Source: Bacteroidales bacterium (lineage in GTDB: Bacteria > Bacteroidota > Bacteroidia > Bacteroidales > UBA12077). From it: a DNA stretch of 64,000 bases. Location: NCBI GenBank assembly GCA_016342685.1, contig JAEINU010000003.1, positions 310,001-374,000 on the forward strand, read 5' to 3'. Positions 9,618 to 17,615 of the stretch are shown piece by piece (the first letter of the stretch is position 1; each line of letters opens with the position of its first letter). Under the pieces are notes generated by a model, which made no database searches, was not told the DNA's origin, and saw only the letters and a program-made list of their open reading frames with translations. Both the position numbers and the translations under genes were made by a program.

Positions 9618-12600
9618 ATGAAAAAATTTACTTTTATTTTTTTATTAACTTGCTATGCGTTGACTTTTAGTCTAAAAGCTCAAGTAATTAGCGAAAACTT
9701 TGATGGATCTTCCAGTATTCCTGAGAATTGGGAGAGTATTGTTTATTCTACTTCTACTTATTCTGAAATAAAAACAAGTACAAGTAATAAGAACTCTGAA
9801 CCTAACTCCTTGTATTTATATGCTAGTTATAGTGATCCTACAGCTTATATGATACTTGCATCTCCAGTAGCAGATTTTTCTCAATCTAGTTCTCATAAAT
9901 TATCTGCATATGTATATGGAAGTGTTGGAGATAAAATTGCTATAGGTACAATTTCTGATTATACCGATACATCAACTTATATCCCAATAGATACTTTGGA
10001 AATTACTGTTGGATATAAATTTAATTACTTTGAGAAATATATTTCCCCAGCAGAAACGAATACACGTGTTGCTTTCAGACGTGTTAAGGGAAATGTTTAT
10101 ATCGATGACATTACTGTAGATCCTGTTTTGCCATATAATGTAAAAATTGAAACTTTAAATAAGCAAGATGCAATTTTATCAGGAACAGGTTTTGATTATT
10201 TATTTCTGATAAAAAATACGGGTACCAATATTGCAAATTTCAGTTTCTCTGTTGATTCCGAATTGACATATAAAATATTAGACAAAGATGGAATTACTGA
10301 AATTTCAACTAAAGAAATTGCTGCATTAACAAACGACACTATAATTATTAAGGTTACTTCATCGAGCATACAAGATGGAATTAAGCAGGAAGATTTTACA
10401 TTAAAGACTCATATTGTTGAAAGTACTACTTCAGAAGCTTCTATCGAAGTTAACTTTACAACATATTCTCCTTATATCGAAATTGAAGACGGATTTGAAA
10501 GTCAAAGCCTTCCTTTCGCTTGGTCAGTGTCTGGAGATAAAAGTAAAGTGAAATTCTTTGAAAGTGATTATTATTCACATACAGGTACTTGTTATACTCA
10601 AATAAGTGCTGGCACAACTGAAATTCCAAATATGCTTATTAGCCCTGCTTTAAAAGGATACGATGGAGATTATAAAATTAGTGCTTGGATAAATGGTACT
10701 GAGGATCTTGAAATTGGTATTATTACTGATTTAAACGATTGGTCAACATATAAGGCGCTTAGTACAGTAACTGGAGGGAATCGTGTATACGAAAAAATTG
10801 AGCTAATCTGTAAAGATTTCAATAATAATGCTCATGTTGTATTTAAGTTTGTAGGTATAAATAGTTATTCAAAAACTTTAATTGATGATGTCGATTTTGA
10901 AAGATATGAAGATTATAGCTTAGATTTAAAAACAGAAAACACAAACCAATCTGGTTATGTTGGAGGTCAGGTTTTATATCCTATTTATATATTAAATAAT
11001 GGTACATTAGATGAAAAATATGATATCAGTGTTGATAGTGAATGGAATTATAAAATTTTAAGTAAAGATTTATTAACTGAAATTACTGAGATTAATGTAT
11101 CGGTTGATGTTCTTGATACAGTTTATGTACAAATGGAAATTCCTGAAAATGGAATTCTTGATAATCAAATAGATTATGCTAAAGTAAAAGTAGCTTGTCA
11201 TGATAATGTAGCTAATTTCGAAGAAACAGAATTAAGTACTACAGCATATTTTTATTATTCTTATTTAAACGAAGGTTTTGAAAATTCAACTTTAATACCA
11301 GCAAACTGGAAATATTATGCTCATGAAGCGAAGTATTCTTCTGTAAAAGTTAAAACAGGAAGTTCTTATGCTTACGAAGGACAAAATGGTATTTCAATGT
11401 ATCAGTCTTCTAGTGCTGAGTATCCTTTATGTTTAATATCTCCTATTTTTAATGCTTCGGACAATAATTATTCTATAAGTTTTAATGCTAAGGTTACTAG
11501 TGGAGAAATCGATCTGAAATTTGGAACAATTACAGATCCTAATGATACAACTACATTTGAATTAATTACAAATGTTAGTCTGACAACCGATTATACATTG
11601 TTTGCTTTTGATAATGTAACATTGACCGAAGCGAAAGCTTTTGCAATAATTCATGGTACTGCATCAAAAACAATCAACATCGATAATGTTGTGGTTAAAC
11701 AGAATAAAACAGTTGTAACATTTGATCCTCTTGATGGAACTGAGTTTGAAAACTCAAAACCTGACATGTTTGTATACTTTAGTAAACCAGTATTATATAT
11801 CGATAGTACTGAGTTAGCACAAAATAATATTACAGACGTTCTGGAATTAAGAAAAGGGTCTGAGAGCGGTGAAGTTATTAATATCAATACAGTAATTAGT
11901 GATAATAAACAATCCTTGAAAATTGCACCTACTGTAAATCTAATCCCAGATTCTTATTATTTAATTTTGAATAAAAAATTAATTGATTTTGATGGAGATA
12001 CAATAAATTCAGATAAAATATCTTTCCAAATTTTGGATTTAGTGGCTCCTGAATTCACCGAAGGTTTTCCAATTGTTGAGAATATAACAAAAGATGCGTT
12101 TGATCTTAAAGTAAATTCTAACGAAGATGGCAAATCATATTATATTTTGGTAGCTAAAGGTTCAGTTGCTCCCGATTATCAACAAGTAAAAGCAGGAGTT
12201 GATTATAATTCAGAAACTGTAATTGTTGCTGGAAATAAAAATATCCTAGGAAACACAACTGAGATTCTACTGGTTGAAGGATTAGATGAAAACACAGAAT
12301 ATGATTTATATGTAACCGTTGAAGATAATAGTGGTAATACTCAAGAGAACGTTGTAAAATTAGATGTAAAAACTCTTGATGTAACAGCTCCGGAATTTGT
12401 TGAAGGATTTCCAATTGTTGAGAATATAACAAAAGATGCATTTGATCTTAAAGTAAATTCTAACGAAGATGGAAAATCATATTATATTTTGTTAGCTGAT
12501 GGTTCTGATGCTCCTGATTATATGCAAGTAAAAGCAGGTGTTGATTATAATTCAGAAACTGTAATTGTTGCTGGGAATAAAAATATTCTAGGAAATACAA

Positions 12601-13319
12601 CTGAGATTATACAAGTTGAAGGTTTAGATGAAAATACAGAGTACGATTTATATGTAACCGTTGAAGATAATAATGGTAATACTCAAGAGAATGTTGTAAA
12701 ATTGGATGTAAAAATTCCAGATGTAACAGCACCTGAATTTGCTCAGGATTATCCTCAGGCTAAGAATATTAAGGAAACAGCTTTCGATTTATTTGTTAAA
12801 TCGAACGAAGCAGGAATCGCATATTATATTTTAATTGCTAATGATGCTATGACGCCTACTGCTACTGAGATTAAAAATGCTGTTAATTATTCTGTAGTTG
12901 ATATTGTAGAATCAGGTAATATTGATTCAAAAACTGAAGAAGAGGCGTTTGTAATTATATCAGGACTTGTACATAATACAGAATATGATTTATATCTAAC
13001 AATTGAAGATAGTGAAGGAAATCTCCAAGAGATTATTTCTAAAGTTGATGTAAAAACAATTATGTCAACATCAATTGAAGAGTTCGACCTGAATTTTACT
13101 GTAGCACCTAACCCTGCAAAAGATTTTATTAATATTAATTCTAGTGAAATTATTAAAAATTATACTTTATTAAATGCAATTGGAAATGTTGTATTAAAGA
13201 ATAGTGTAAAAGAAAGATCGGTTCAAATAAATGTTAGTGGTTTAAACAAAGGCCTTTATTTCTTAATTGTTAAAACAAATTTGAATAAAGAAAGCGTTAA
13301 AAGAATCGTAATAGAGTAA
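9618..13319 (+). CDS. T9SS-exported adhesin-like protein with three 114-residue repeats
   Basis: A 1233-residue secreted protein. Signal peptide about 1-22 (ends LKAQ). Three choice-of-anchor-J-like modules follow (NFDGSSSIPENWES; GFESQSLPFAWSV; GFENSTLIPANWK). Then a SbsA/Big_5-type Ig-like domain (VVTFDPLDGTEFENSKPDMF), three tandem fibronectin-III-like repeats of 114 residues (about 810-1150), and a type A Por tail (VAPNPAKDFININ ... LNKGLYFLIVK). No enzyme motif is visible, so a surface adhesion or matrix role is inferred. It follows two other T9SS cargo genes and is closed by a strong terminator. The first two repeats are nearly identical at nucleotide level, implying recent duplication or gene conversion. 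Confidence 0.87.
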   Translation: MKKFTFIFLLTCYALTFSLKAQVISENFDGSSSIPENWESIVYSTSTYSEIKTSTSNKNSEPNSLYLYASYSDPTAYMILASPVADFSQSSSHKLSAYVYGSVGDKIAIGTISDYTDTSTYIPIDTLEITVGYKFNYFEKYISPAETNTRVAFRRVKGNVYIDDITVDPVLPYNVKIETLNKQDAILSGTGFDYLFLIKNTGTNIANFSFSVDSELTYKILDKDGITEISTKEIAALTNDTIIIKVTSSSIQDGIKQEDFTLKTHIVESTTSEASIEVNFTTYSPYIEIEDGFESQSLPFAWSVSGDKSKVKFFESDYYSHTGTCYTQISAGTTEIPNMLISPALKGYDGDYKISAWINGTEDLEIGIITDLNDWSTYKALSTVTGGNRVYEKIELICKDFNNNAHVVFKFVGINSYSKTLIDDVDFERYEDYSLDLKTENTNQSGYVGGQVLYPIYILNNGTLDEKYDISVDSEWNYKILSKDLLTEITEINVSVDVLDTVYVQMEIPENGILDNQIDYAKVKVACHDNVANFEETELSTTAYFYYSYLNEGFENSTLIPANWKYYAHEAKYSSVKVKTGSSYAYEGQNGISMYQSSSAEYPLCLISPIFNASDNNYSISFNAKVTSGEIDLKFGTITDPNDTTTFELITNVSLTTDYTLFAFDNVTLTEAKAFAIIHGTASKTINIDNVVVKQNKTVVTFDPLDGTEFENSKPDMFVYFSKPVLYIDSTELAQNNITDVLELRKGSESGEVININTVISDNKQSLKIAPTVNLIPDSYYLILNKKLIDFDGDTINSDKISFQILDLVAPEFTEGFPIVENITKDAFDLKVNSNEDGKSYYILVAKGSVAPDYQQVKAGVDYNSETVIVAGNKNILGNTTEILLVEGLDENTEYDLYVTVEDNSGNTQENVVKLDVKTLDVTAPEFVEGFPIVENITKDAFDLKVNSNEDGKSYYILLADGSDAPDYMQVKAGVDYNSETVIVAGNKNILGNTTEIIQVEGLDENTEYDLYVTVEDNNGNTQENVVKLDVKIPDVTAPEFAQDYPQAKNIKETAFDLFVKSNEAGIAYYILIANDAMTPTATEIKNAVNYSVVDIVESGNIDSKTEEEAFVIISGLVHNTEYDLYLTIEDSEGNLQEIISKVDVKTIMSTSIEEFDLNFTVAPNPAKDFININSSEIIKNYTLLNAIGNVVLKNSVKERSVQINVSGLNKGLYFLIVKTNLNKESVKRIVIE
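12045..13064 (+). repeat. Three tandem 342-bp coding repeats (fibronectin-III-like modules)
   Basis: Units begin at 12045, 12387 and 12729, each at the codons for AP-E-F, exactly 342 bases (114 codons) apart. Units 1 and 2 share long identical runs, for example the stretch coding GFPIVENITKDAFDLKVNS. Unit 3 is clearly homologous but diverged. The whole-codon period preserves the reading frame, so copy number could change without breaking the gene. Confidence 0.9.
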
Positions 13320-13348
13320 TAGATTGGTTAGAAATAGATATTAAATCG

Positions 13349-13380
13349 GAGGCTGTAAATTTATTTGCAGCCTCTTTTTA
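13349..13380 (+). terminator. Intrinsic terminator after the T9SS cargo cluster
   Basis: GAGGCTG (13349-13355) pairs perfectly with CAGCCTC (13368-13374). The stem extends inward through a G-T wobble and three A-T pairs, and is followed by TTTTTA. It lies 29 bases after the stop codon of the third cargo gene. Confidence 0.88.
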
Positions 13381-13427
13381 TTACATAAAAAAGTGTTTTT
13401 TTCTTGTGGTATGTGTTACATAAATAA

Positions 13428-13443
13428 TTTTAGAATTCTAAAA
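13428..13443. promoter_or_regulatory. 16-bp perfect palindrome at the gdx promoter (candidate operator)
   Basis: TTTTAGAATTCTAAAA is self-complementary over 16 bases. It ends four bases before the putative -7 box of the exporter gene, so a dimeric repressor bound here would block the -33/-7 spacer. No ykkC-type guanidine riboswitch fits in the 97-base gap, which leaves a protein operator as the more plausible control. The assignment is inferred. Confidence 0.4.
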
Positions 13444-13447
13444 AGAA

Positions 13448-13455
13448 TATATTTG
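13448..13455 (+). promoter_or_regulatory. Bacteroidota -7 box of the gdx promoter
   Basis: TATATTTG matches the TAnnTTTG consensus of the Bacteroidota primary sigma factor and lies 22 bases before the ATG. No convincing TTTG -33 element is seen at the usual 19-21 base spacing, so this may be an activator-dependent or weak promoter. Confidence 0.5.
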
Positions 13456-13477
13456 CATTACAAATAGAAATTAAAAT

Positions 13478-13795
13478 ATGGCTTGGTTTTTTCTTTTTAT
13501 TGCAGGTGTTTTTGAGATAGGGTGGGCTATTGGAATGAAATATACTCAAGGTTTTACGAAACTGGTACCGTCTGTTATAACACTTGTTTCAATGGCATTA
13601 AGTGTGTACTTATTATCTCTTGCAACAAAAGAAATTCCTATCGGCACAGCCTATGCTGTTTGGACAGGAATCGGTATTGCAGGAACCTCTATTCTCGGCG
13701 TCATCCTTTTCGACGAAACGGTAGAAGTTCTTAAAGTTGTTTTTATTTCTATGATTTTAATAGCCATTGTAGGACTAAAAATCACTTCAAACTAA
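13478..13795 (+). CDS. gdx: SMR-family guanidinium exporter (Gdx/SugE type)
   Basis: A 105-residue protein with four hydrophobic helices, the size of the small multidrug resistance family. It aligns closely with E. coli SugE/Gdx from memory: the central acid E13 in helix 1 (GVFEIGWAIGMKYT), and the helix-3 signature PIGTAYAVWTGIGIAG, which marks the Gdx subfamily rather than EmrE/QacE. The expected role is proton-coupled export of guanidinium across the inner membrane as an antiparallel homodimer. No SMR partner gene is adjacent, which fits a homodimeric Gdx. Its stop codon overlaps the stop of the convergent antiporter gene. Confidence 0.9.
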   Translation: MAWFFLFIAGVFEIGWAIGMKYTQGFTKLVPSVITLVSMALSVYLLSLATKEIPIGTAYAVWTGIGIAGTSILGVILFDETVEVLKVVFISMILIAIVGLKITSN

Positions 13796-16740
13796 TCCAG
13801 TTTAGTACAAATTAACATTCTGCTATCTCTGCTTAATGTTATTGATTCATCGTTGACAAAACAAGGGGCTTCGATATTTTCATCATTCGATTTAATCGCC
13901 TTTCCTGTTATTAGTATTGCAAGCTTATCTTTTATATCTATATTCCTTACCTTTTTTGCAAGAATTAATTCGCCTTTCGATAGCCACTTCTGAATATCGT
14001 TATGTTGTAATTTGCTATATTCCTTATGTTCAGATAAAATATTTTCGGCTAAACGAGGTGCAGCAATTTCCCATAGTTTATCTTCAAGAGTATGATTATC
14101 ATGAATAACTTGCTGCATACTTACAGATGTTAAACGCAGCACTGTAACCGGAGATTCTGCCGTTATTGTAGCTGTTCTTGGAACGTTTGTTAGAACTGAT
14201 ATTTCTCCAATAACACTTCCTTTCCCCAGAATATCAATTAGTTTTTTGTTAATTGTAACTTTCACAGATCCACGTGCAATTACAAACAAACCATCAATTT
14301 GCCCATGTTCTTTTATGATTTTTTCACCAACAGCATAATTCCTATGTTGAAATAAGCTAACTACTTTATTGAAAGTTGTTTTATCCAATTCTTTTAACCA
14401 CTGAATTTCTTGCAGTAATTTAGCTTTTTCTGGGGGAACAATTTCAGGAGGCGAATCAACTAATTTTTTCATTCTCTCTTCAATACTATCAATCATTTTA
14501 TGAGCTTCATCGGTACCAATCTGACCTTTCTTTTGTAGGCGTTCTACAATTTTAAGCTCATTGTTCAGGTTTGTACGAATAGCTTGTCGCGTTGCAATGG
14601 AGTCGTAAATTTCGGGATACGTATTTTTAAGATTTCTTAAAAAAGTTAATCCATGAATTCTATTTTCATTTATTTCGCTTTCTATAGTTGCAATATCTTG
14701 ATCTATTGTTAGTTCTTCAGTATTAGAGCTAATTGTCATACTTTCCGCTAACTTTAAAGTTTCGTATTGCGCTTCTACAAAACCACGAGCTGCATCGTAA
14801 CTAATGGCTAGTCGTTCAAAGAAAAACCGTTGCGAAATTTTATTTAATATCGGAATTGATTGAAGTTTATTTAAATATTTTGGAGTTTGCCACAATTGTT
14901 CCAAATCCTTTCGTTCCGACAATGAAATTTTACCGTCAGAATCAATAATTTCGTTTATGGCATCTGTTAAATTTCGAACAGCGATAGGGCCTAGCAAACC
15001 TTCCTTAAATTGATTCCAGTAACTACTTTTTTCTTTCTCTAGAACCCTTCGGCGAGTTTCATATAAATTTGAGTATTTGCCTTCATCAAGCACAATTTCA
15101 ATATCTTCTGGTTCATCAGGTAAATATGTTTTTACAGTTTCCCAATTGGCTCGACCAAGAAATCTATCTGATTTTAGTTTCTCCATTGAGTTCTCAGATG
15201 TATTTCTCAAATGGCTTTTTGCATTCAGAATCATTTTCTGTTTTGCAGGAGGAATGTCTGTTAATCCTAAATAACTTAATAAATACTTTATTGTTGTAGC
15301 ATTAATTATCAGTGTTAATGTTACTATTCCCGCAGTATAAAATAAAAACTGATCTCTTATTGTGCTATCTATTTTTGTTTCTCCTGCTACTATTAATGCT
15401 AGTGCTAATCCAATTGCTCCACGGAGAGCTCCCCACCAAAGAACGTATGCATTGTTTTTAGAAAGCCCATAACCAGCTTTTTTCATTAAAGGGAAGAAAA
15501 TGGCAATAACAATTGCTCTAACAATATGAATGCCAATATATAATAAAATAAGAATCAAGAAATCTTGTCCTGTGAAAACAATGTTGTTTGCAATTACAAC
15601 ACCTACTATTAAGAAAATTAATGTATTTGCAATGAAAGCAAATAGTTCCCAGAATTCATGTAAGAAATGACCTACTTCAGGGCTTATTCTTGTTTTTCCT
15701 TTGCTTGCCATTAATAATCCCAACGCAACTAATCCTAATACTCCAGAAACATGAAGGAAGTGTTCAGCAATATAAAATGTCATATAAGCAGCTGCAACAA
15801 TAACTGTTATTTCCACAAGGGCATCGTTAAATACTTTTTTTACCCAAGCAATAACAATGTATCCAATTATTAATCCAACTGCTATTCCTCCAATAGCAAC
15901 TCTTAAAAATTCAATTATTGGAGATGCTTCAGAACCAACTCCAGTAATTCCTGCCAATAGAACCATGAAAATTACAATTGCAGTTCCGTCATTTAGCATG
16001 GATTCGCCTTCAATTAATGTTCCCAGTTTTTTACTTGCACCTACCTCTTTTAATATAGAAACAACTGCAACTGGGTCTGTGGCGCTAATTACAGCACCAA
16101 AAAGAAGTGCCATTGACCATGACCAAATAGAAAACCCGACACCCATAACTTTTAATAGAATAACTACAGATGCAGTTAGTACTAAGGCAACTATTATTCC
16201 AGGAACTGCTAAAATAAAAGCATTGGCAAAGGATTTTTTAAAGGTGTGAACATCCATTGCAAAAGCAGCTTCAAATATTAATGTAGGCAAGAAAATATAA
16301 AGTATTAAATGTGGATCTATTTGTCCTGCCCAATTTACAGCATCACTTAAAAAGCTGGCATTAAGCTTTAAACCAATAATATCCCATTCGCCAAAGTATC
16401 CTAATCGTGTAAGCGCACCTAATCCTAGTCCAATAAGAAGTAGAGATACAGTAAAAGGTAATGGACTTTTCTTTAAAAAATGTCTTGTTCCTGCTCCAAT
16501 TATCAAAGCAATTATTAGAAAAAACAATGGACTCATATTTCCAGAATGTCCTTCATCATGATTTTCTTCAGAGGTATGTTCATTTGCAATTTGTTCCGGA
16601 TTACTATGCACTGTAACTATTTCATGATTCTCTTTTTCATGCTCTTGAGCAAAGGTCTTATTTTGTAATGATATTGCTAGTATAAGAACAGAAAGCAGAA
16701 ATAGAAAACGAAGTGATTTATTAAATGAGTTTTTTGTCAT
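13792..16740 (-). CDS. CPA1-type Na+/H+ antiporter with C-terminal cyclic-nucleotide-binding domain
   Basis: A 982-residue inner-membrane antiporter. A cleavable or uncleaved signal-like segment (about 1-32) precedes a His/Glu-rich periplasmic stretch (33-68), then about 12 membrane helices. CPA1 hallmarks are visible: T221-D222-P223 (SATDPVAVVSI) and the EGESMLNDG motif with N250/D251. A cytoplasmic region of about 500 residues follows, partly charged and helical. A CNBD at about 790-880 has an intact phosphate cassette (GEISVLTNVPRTATI, E846 and R855). This layout resembles plant SOS1 and sperm NHE. It likely exchanges Na+ for H+ under control of a cyclic nucleotide. The 31 bases next to the ATG form a hairpin. 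Confidence 0.9.
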   Translation of the reverse strand: MTKNSFNKSLRFLFLLSVLILAISLQNKTFAQEHEKENHEIVTVHSNPEQIANEHTSEENHDEGHSGNMSPLFFLIIALIIGAGTRHFLKKSPLPFTVSLLLIGLGLGALTRLGYFGEWDIIGLKLNASFLSDAVNWAGQIDPHLILYIFLPTLIFEAAFAMDVHTFKKSFANAFILAVPGIIVALVLTASVVILLKVMGVGFSIWSWSMALLFGAVISATDPVAVVSILKEVGASKKLGTLIEGESMLNDGTAIVIFMVLLAGITGVGSEASPIIEFLRVAIGGIAVGLIIGYIVIAWVKKVFNDALVEITVIVAAAYMTFYIAEHFLHVSGVLGLVALGLLMASKGKTRISPEVGHFLHEFWELFAFIANTLIFLIVGVVIANNIVFTGQDFLILILLYIGIHIVRAIVIAIFFPLMKKAGYGLSKNNAYVLWWGALRGAIGLALALIVAGETKIDSTIRDQFLFYTAGIVTLTLIINATTIKYLLSYLGLTDIPPAKQKMILNAKSHLRNTSENSMEKLKSDRFLGRANWETVKTYLPDEPEDIEIVLDEGKYSNLYETRRRVLEKEKSSYWNQFKEGLLGPIAVRNLTDAINEIIDSDGKISLSERKDLEQLWQTPKYLNKLQSIPILNKISQRFFFERLAISYDAARGFVEAQYETLKLAESMTISSNTEELTIDQDIATIESEINENRIHGLTFLRNLKNTYPEIYDSIATRQAIRTNLNNELKIVERLQKKGQIGTDEAHKMIDSIEERMKKLVDSPPEIVPPEKAKLLQEIQWLKELDKTTFNKVVSLFQHRNYAVGEKIIKEHGQIDGLFVIARGSVKVTINKKLIDILGKGSVIGEISVLTNVPRTATITAESPVTVLRLTSVSMQQVIHDNHTLEDKLWEIAAPRLAENILSEHKEYSKLQHNDIQKWLSKGELILAKKVRNIDIKDKLAILITGKAIKSNDENIEAPCFVNDESITLSRDSRMLICTKLD

Positions 16741-16771
16741 TATCTTGGGTTAAAATTTAAAAACCAAGATA
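16741..16771 (-). promoter_or_regulatory. Leader hairpin abutting the antiporter start codon
   Basis: On the minus strand TATCTTGG and CCAAGATA form an 8-bp perfect stem, extendable by two pairs past a one-base bulge, and the 3' arm ends at the base just before the ATG. Any ribosome-binding stretch would be inside the stem, so it could restrain translation. The rest of the gap to 16928 is AT-rich and holds a second 7-bp hairpin at 16895-16912 with no clear role. Confidence 0.4.
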
Positions 16772-16928
16772 CAAAAAAATATTTTATAATATTTAAAAAG
16801 CCAAACCCAAAAAGTTTGTTAGATGAGTAATCTATAATTTCTTTGATGAATCCTAAATCTCCAAAGATAAACACTTGATTGGGAATGGCTAAGGTAGGTT
16901 ATTGGTAACCTAATATTATAAAAAATAA

Positions 16929-17489
16929 TTAATCGATTGTTACATGTCCCCAGTTTTCACCTTTTCTTATGCGATTGAGCTGAGTGTGGGTTATGCCAAA
17001 TTCTTTAGCTAATTTATATAGTTTGTTTTTACCACGAGCAAGCTTCTTTTTTAATCTAATTACATCAGTTTCTGTAAGTTTAGAATAATTAATAGCTCCA
17101 CGTTTATAGTTTGGATTTATTTTCTGATGAGCAAACATTGTTTCCTTTGTCACCCATTTTAGATTTTCAGTGTGATTGTTATTCTTATCAAAATCTACAT
17201 GAATTACATACTGTTGAAGTTCATTATCCTTAGGAATAAAATTTTCTGCTACTAACTTATGAATGTATTTTGTTGTTCGTTTATTGTTTTCTAATTTAAT
17301 ATTTAGAATCTTATATCCTTTTAAGCAAGAGCCTTTTATGATGATTCCATTTTCTTTATCAACTTTAAAGCTTTTTATTCGGCCAAAGTTAGATATTTCG
17401 TATACTTCATTTGGAGCCATTCCCGAGATTTCTATTAATCTCCAGATTTCCCCAAAATTATTATTATTATTTTCTCTCGTAGTAATCAT
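16929..17489 (-). CDS. NUMOD4/HNH homing-type endonuclease with C-terminal helix-turn-helix
   Basis: A 186-residue protein. Residues about 14-60 match the NUMOD4 DNA-binding motif (GEIWRLIEI ... YEISNFGRIKS). Residues 75-120 match an HNH_3 nuclease core (YIHKLVAENFIP, then IHVDFDKNNNHTENLKWVT). The C-terminus (about 135-180) is a helix-turn-helix of the kind found beside these nucleases (LTETDVIRLKK ... KLAKEFGITHTQLNRI). It is expected to nick or cut DNA. It is free-standing with no intron or intein visible nearby, and lies downstream of the gliding/GGGP synthase operon with a 126-base gap. It is the most mobile-looking gene in the window. Confidence 0.8.
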   Translation of the reverse strand: MITTRENNNNNFGEIWRLIEISGMAPNEVYEISNFGRIKSFKVDKENGIIIKGSCLKGYKILNIKLENNKRTTKYIHKLVAENFIPKDNELQQYVIHVDFDKNNNHTENLKWVTKETMFAHQKINPNYKRGAINYSKLTETDVIRLKKKLARGKNKLYKLAKEFGITHTQLNRIRKGENWGHVTID

Positions 17490-17615
17490 GCGTCTAATCT
17501 ATTTTTAATAGATATTTGGTTAGACCCTATATCTTAATCAGGGTTTAATTTAAACGAGGAGAGTCTTTAATTATTTTTGCAAAAAGAATAATTTCCGAGT
17601 AAATATATTTTTTAA

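Noticed and set aside
12045-13064. Tandem repeats as a possible CRISPR or satellite array
   Set aside because: The period is 342 bases and wholly in frame within one secreted protein; there are no short repeats with unique spacers.
15857-16249. 130-residue antisense open frame in the antiporter gene
   Set aside because: It is the complement of the conserved antiporter membrane core and matches no protein family.
16895-16912. 7-bp hairpin TAGGTTA/TAACCTA downstream of the HNH gene
   Set aside because: The T-tract is on the wrong side for terminating the minus-strand gene, so I do not call it a terminator.
17522-17556. Small dyads (ACCCT/AGGGT and GTTTAATTTAAAC) upstream of the HNH gene
   Set aside because: Arms are five to six bases in very AT-rich DNA, common by chance, and no promoter box is in register.
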